Below are positions 61,697 through 64,000 of a stretch of DNA of 64,000 nucleotides, piece after piece (position 1 is the first letter of the stretch; each line of letters opens with the position of its first letter). This DNA is from Cylindrospermum stagnale PCC 7417. GTDB taxonomy: Bacteria > Cyanobacteriota > Cyanobacteriia > Cyanobacteriales > Nostocaceae. The stretch is from assembly GCF_000317535.1 (NCBI RefSeq), contig NC_019757.1, positions 5,793,501 to 5,857,500 of the forward strand, read 5' to 3'. The position numbers and the translations under genes were made by a program. Under the pieces are notes generated by a model. The model did no database searches and was not told the origin of the DNA. It was given only the letters and a program-made list of their open reading frames with translations.

Positions 61697-64000
61697 TTAC
61701 TCTTCGTCGTCATAATCGTCCTCGTCCTCGTCGCCTTCCTCGTAGTCATCCTCTTCTTCCTCTTCTTCTACGAGAACGCTCTCAACATCAGCAATCAATT
61801 CATCTTCTTCGTCTAAAATTGACCGTTCTGTGCGTCTGTTGCCAAAGCTAGACTCACTCAAAGTTGGCGCATCTAAGTTATAAGCGCGGGCGGTGCGGTC
61901 ATCTAGCACCATATCCAAGGGGTCATCGACTTCGTCTAAGACGCCGCTAGTTTCTAACACCGCGTAGTCTTCAATTGCCCCGGTTTCTTCATAGGCGTTG
62001 TAGCCAGTACCCGCCGGAATCAACCGCCCAATAATCACGTTTTCTTTTAACCCCCGCAGCCAGTCAGATTTACCTTCAATGGCGGCTTCAGTTAGCACCC
62101 TGGTGGTTTCTTGGAACGATGCAGCAGATATAAAGCTGTCGGTGTTGAGCGATGCCTTGGTGATACCCAGCAACACGGGGGTATATTGGGCCCTCGCACC
62201 GCCGGTAATCGCCATCGCTTCGTTCACTTGCTCAACTTGGCGCAATTCCACCAACTCCCCAGGCAGCATGGTGGTGTCACCACCATCATCAATCCGCACC
62301 TTGTTGGTCATCTGGCGAACAATTACTTCAATGTGCTTGTCAGAAATATCAATGCCTTGAGACTGATAAACCATCTGCACTTCGTTCACCAAAAAGGTCT
62401 GCACTTTTTGCAGGGCATGGCTGGCACAGGCATAGATTCCATCCTCAGAACCCAGGCTAAAGAAGATTTCCAAAATTTCGTGGGGGTTAGAGGGGCCATC
62501 ACTCAGGGGTTGTCCGGCTAAGATATGGGCACCATCGGGCACCATTAAGTTTTGTCCAGGTCCAAGGGGATAATCGGTGACTACTCCATTAGATTCTATA
62601 ACCTTAATGGCGATCGCTTCATCGCCATCACCATAAACCGTTTTCAGTTCTCCAGCCCGACGAGCCAAAATACAGGCTTCTTTCGGTTTCCGGGCTTCTA
62701 GCAGTTCTTCAATTCGGGGCAAACCTTGAATAATGTCTCCAGTTTTCGCCCGTTCAAACACCAACAGCACCAAGTTATCGCCCCGTTGCACCAAGTCTCC
62801 ATCTTCTATTTGCAACACAGCCCCAGGGCTGACTCGATAAGGGCGACCAACCCGCAGAGTCACAGTGTAAGGAGAAGAGCTAGAGGCTAAAGTTCCATCA
62901 TCAGCGCCTGTTGACTCGGAGGTCTGCAAGATTGCCTTTTTCACTTCCACCACCTGCCCAGACTCTGGTGCAAACACCCCAGGGGCAATTTCTGCACTTT
63001 CTACCAGCAAGTCACCCTTCTTCACCTTCGGTTGGCCTTGGGTGGGGATAGAAATCATGTCGCTGTGACGCAGCACCAAACAGCGGCGGACGTTTTCAGC
63101 AGCTCGATTCACACCCCTAACAATACCCCCCTCTTTACACAAGATTTGCGTCCGCGCTACCACTGAGCCAGGGGCAATGGTCAGCCCGTCTTCTACTTCT
63201 AGAGTTGTTTGGGTGCTACCTTGAGTGGCGTCGGCTGAGATGTCGCGACGAATGACTAAAGATTCTAAAATCACCAACTGCAAACGCTGCACTTGGTCAT
63301 CTTCGGTGTCGGGTACTAATTCAATATCCGCAGCCAGAGGTGAGGCGTTGTGGTCTTGTTCCCCCTCTTGCTCAATTTCTAACACCAGTTGAGTCCGCAG
63401 CAGTTCCACCGATTCCACAGACTTGACTCGCTCAGAGTCTTTGTAAGGCAACCGTTGCACTGCCCGCAACTGAATAGAACGCCCGGTTTGTTGACTAATT
63501 GAGGTAGTGGAAGGCACATCTGGGTTGCTGGGTACGGCAAACTCCACAACTGGACGACTTAACAGCGCCGGACCTTCTGGTGACTCTATATATTGGATAT
63601 AGCGCAACTCTGTAGCCACTGACCCCTGAAATTCTTCACCGGGTTGAATAAAGGTGCCATCTTGCCCCATCACTGCTTCTGGGTCATCTACCATCAGCAG
63701 TACACCTGGCTTAATCACCACTTCTCGCAAAATGTCGTTTTTCTGGGTGACTTCTACCACGCCGCTGGTTTGGCAGAAAATATCTTTGACAACTTCAGTG
63801 CCGGCTTCTACAAACTGCCCATCTTCTACCAACAGCAAAGAGATATCTTTGTTGACTTCGTGGGTTTCTTCAGGAATCCACAACAAAGTACCGCCCTGGA
63901 CTACTTCATAGCCTAGCTTGGCTTTGCCTTTTTTCTGGACTTCCACCCCAGCAAATTTCAAAAAGCCGCCGGTGGTGGTGCGGTAGCGGTCGTCAATTAA
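61697..64000 (-). CDS. rpoC2: RNA polymerase subunit beta-prime 2 (RpoC2), 3' part, cut by the window edge
   Basis: The frame is open to base 64000 and encodes 767 residues of the C-terminal part of RpoC2, one half of the split beta-prime chain of cyanobacteria and plastids. The visible part includes the large repeat-rich insertion domain (SI3; [18 protein letters not shown] and [18 protein letters not shown]). Conserved C-terminal motifs are [20 protein letters not shown] and [20 protein letters not shown]. The last 40 residues are extremely acidic ([17 protein letters not shown]). No start codon lies in the window. Confidence 0.97.
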   Translation of the reverse strand, partial: LIDDRYRTTTGGFLKFAGVEVQKKGKAKLGYEVVQGGTLLWIPEETHEVNKDISLLLVEDGQFVEAGTEVVKDIFCQTSGVVEVTQKNDILREVVIKPGVLLMVDDPEAVMGQDGTFIQPGEEFQGSVATELRYIQYIESPEGPALLSRPVVEFAVPSNPDVPSTTSISQQTGRSIQLRAVQRLPYKDSERVKSVESVELLRTQLVLEIEQEGEQDHNASPLAADIELVPDTEDDQVQRLQLVILESLVIRRDISADATQGSTQTTLEVEDGLTIAPGSVVARTQILCKEGGIVRGVNRAAENVRRCLVLRHSDMISIPTQGQPKVKKGDLLVESAEIAPGVFAPESGQVVEVKKAILQTSESTGADDGTLASSSSPYTVTLRVGRPYRVSPGAVLQIEDGDLVQRGDNLVLLVFERAKTGDIIQGLPRIEELLEARKPKEACILARRAGELKTVYGDGDEAIAIKVIESNGVVTDYPLGPGQNLMVPDGAHILAGQPLSDGPSNPHEILEIFFSLGSEDGIYACASHALQKVQTFLVNEVQMVYQSQGIDISDKHIEVIVRQMTNKVRIDDGGDTTMLPGELVELRQVEQVNEAMAITGGARAQYTPVLLGITKASLNTDSFISAASFQETTRVLTEAAIEGKSDWLRGLKENVIIGRLIPAGTGYNAYEETGAIEDYAVLETSGVLDEVDDPLDMVLDDRTARAYNLDAPTLSESSFGNRRTERSILDEEDELIADVESVLVEEEEEEDDYEEGDEDEDDYDDEE

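Overview
The window looks like chromosome from a filamentous, heterocyst-forming cyanobacterium of the Nostoc/Anabaena type. Evidence: frequent GCGATCGC (HIP1) octamers, heptanucleotide tandem repeats (STRR type) between genes, a cyanophycin synthetase/cyanophycinase pair, two flavodiiron proteins of the oxygen-reducing cyanobacterial kind, a CpcS/CpeS-family phycobilin lyase, an SLH-type iron-uptake porin, a glycine-rich RRM protein and a split RNA polymerase beta-prime chain (rpoC2). The species assignment is inference; no rRNA is present.

Layout. 1-6.3 kb is accessory: dispersed repeats, a dead HicA-like toxin stub, a large NACHT NTPase with a pentapeptide tail, a 21-bp minisatellite, a small conserved protein and a pentapeptide-RidA fusion. 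6.4-20.3 kb is mostly housekeeping: Nudix, malQ, RodZ-like protein, pseudouridine synthase, DUF2993 protein, cdsA, cbiT, two tandem Ser/Thr kinases, a TatA-like protein, cphA and cphB. 20.9-32 kb holds trmD, ispF, an overlapping two-gene module ending in a PIN-type protein, a peptide-binding lipoprotein, a LarB/CpmA protein, argH, a Nudix protein, an alpha/beta hydrolase, a broken VapC with its partner, and coaX. 32-36 kb carries the two flavodiiron genes, separated by an 83-bp tandem array seeded from the end of the first. 36-42 kb is accessory: an intact FitAB-like pair, a ParD with a broken ParE, repeat elements, a probable 40-residue small membrane protein with its own terminator, a Uma2 protein and several unknowns.

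42-48.5 kb is a signalling and envelope region: two Ser/Thr kinases around a SRPBCC protein, then an iron porin. 48.6-53 kb on the minus strand is the classic translation cluster rplS - trnW - secE - nusG - rplK - rplA - rplJ - rplL. 53-55 kb has the tail of a degraded TnpB with structured-looking debris, next to a glycosyltransferase. 55-60 kb is an RND efflux pump with its adaptor. The window ends with a phycobilin lyase, an RRM protein and the 3' part of rpoC2, cut by the window edge.

Genes that plausibly work together: cphB/cphA (nitrogen storage), flv3/flv1 (O2 photoreduction), secE-nusG-rplKAJL (translation and secretion), the RND permease/adaptor pair, the kinase clusters, and three toxin-antitoxin loci of which two carry nonsense-mutated toxins. 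The least explained parts are the overlapping gene pair at 22.2-23.4 kb, the small ORF with terminator at 38 kb, the repeat-flanked NACHT gene and the pentapeptide-RidA fusion.
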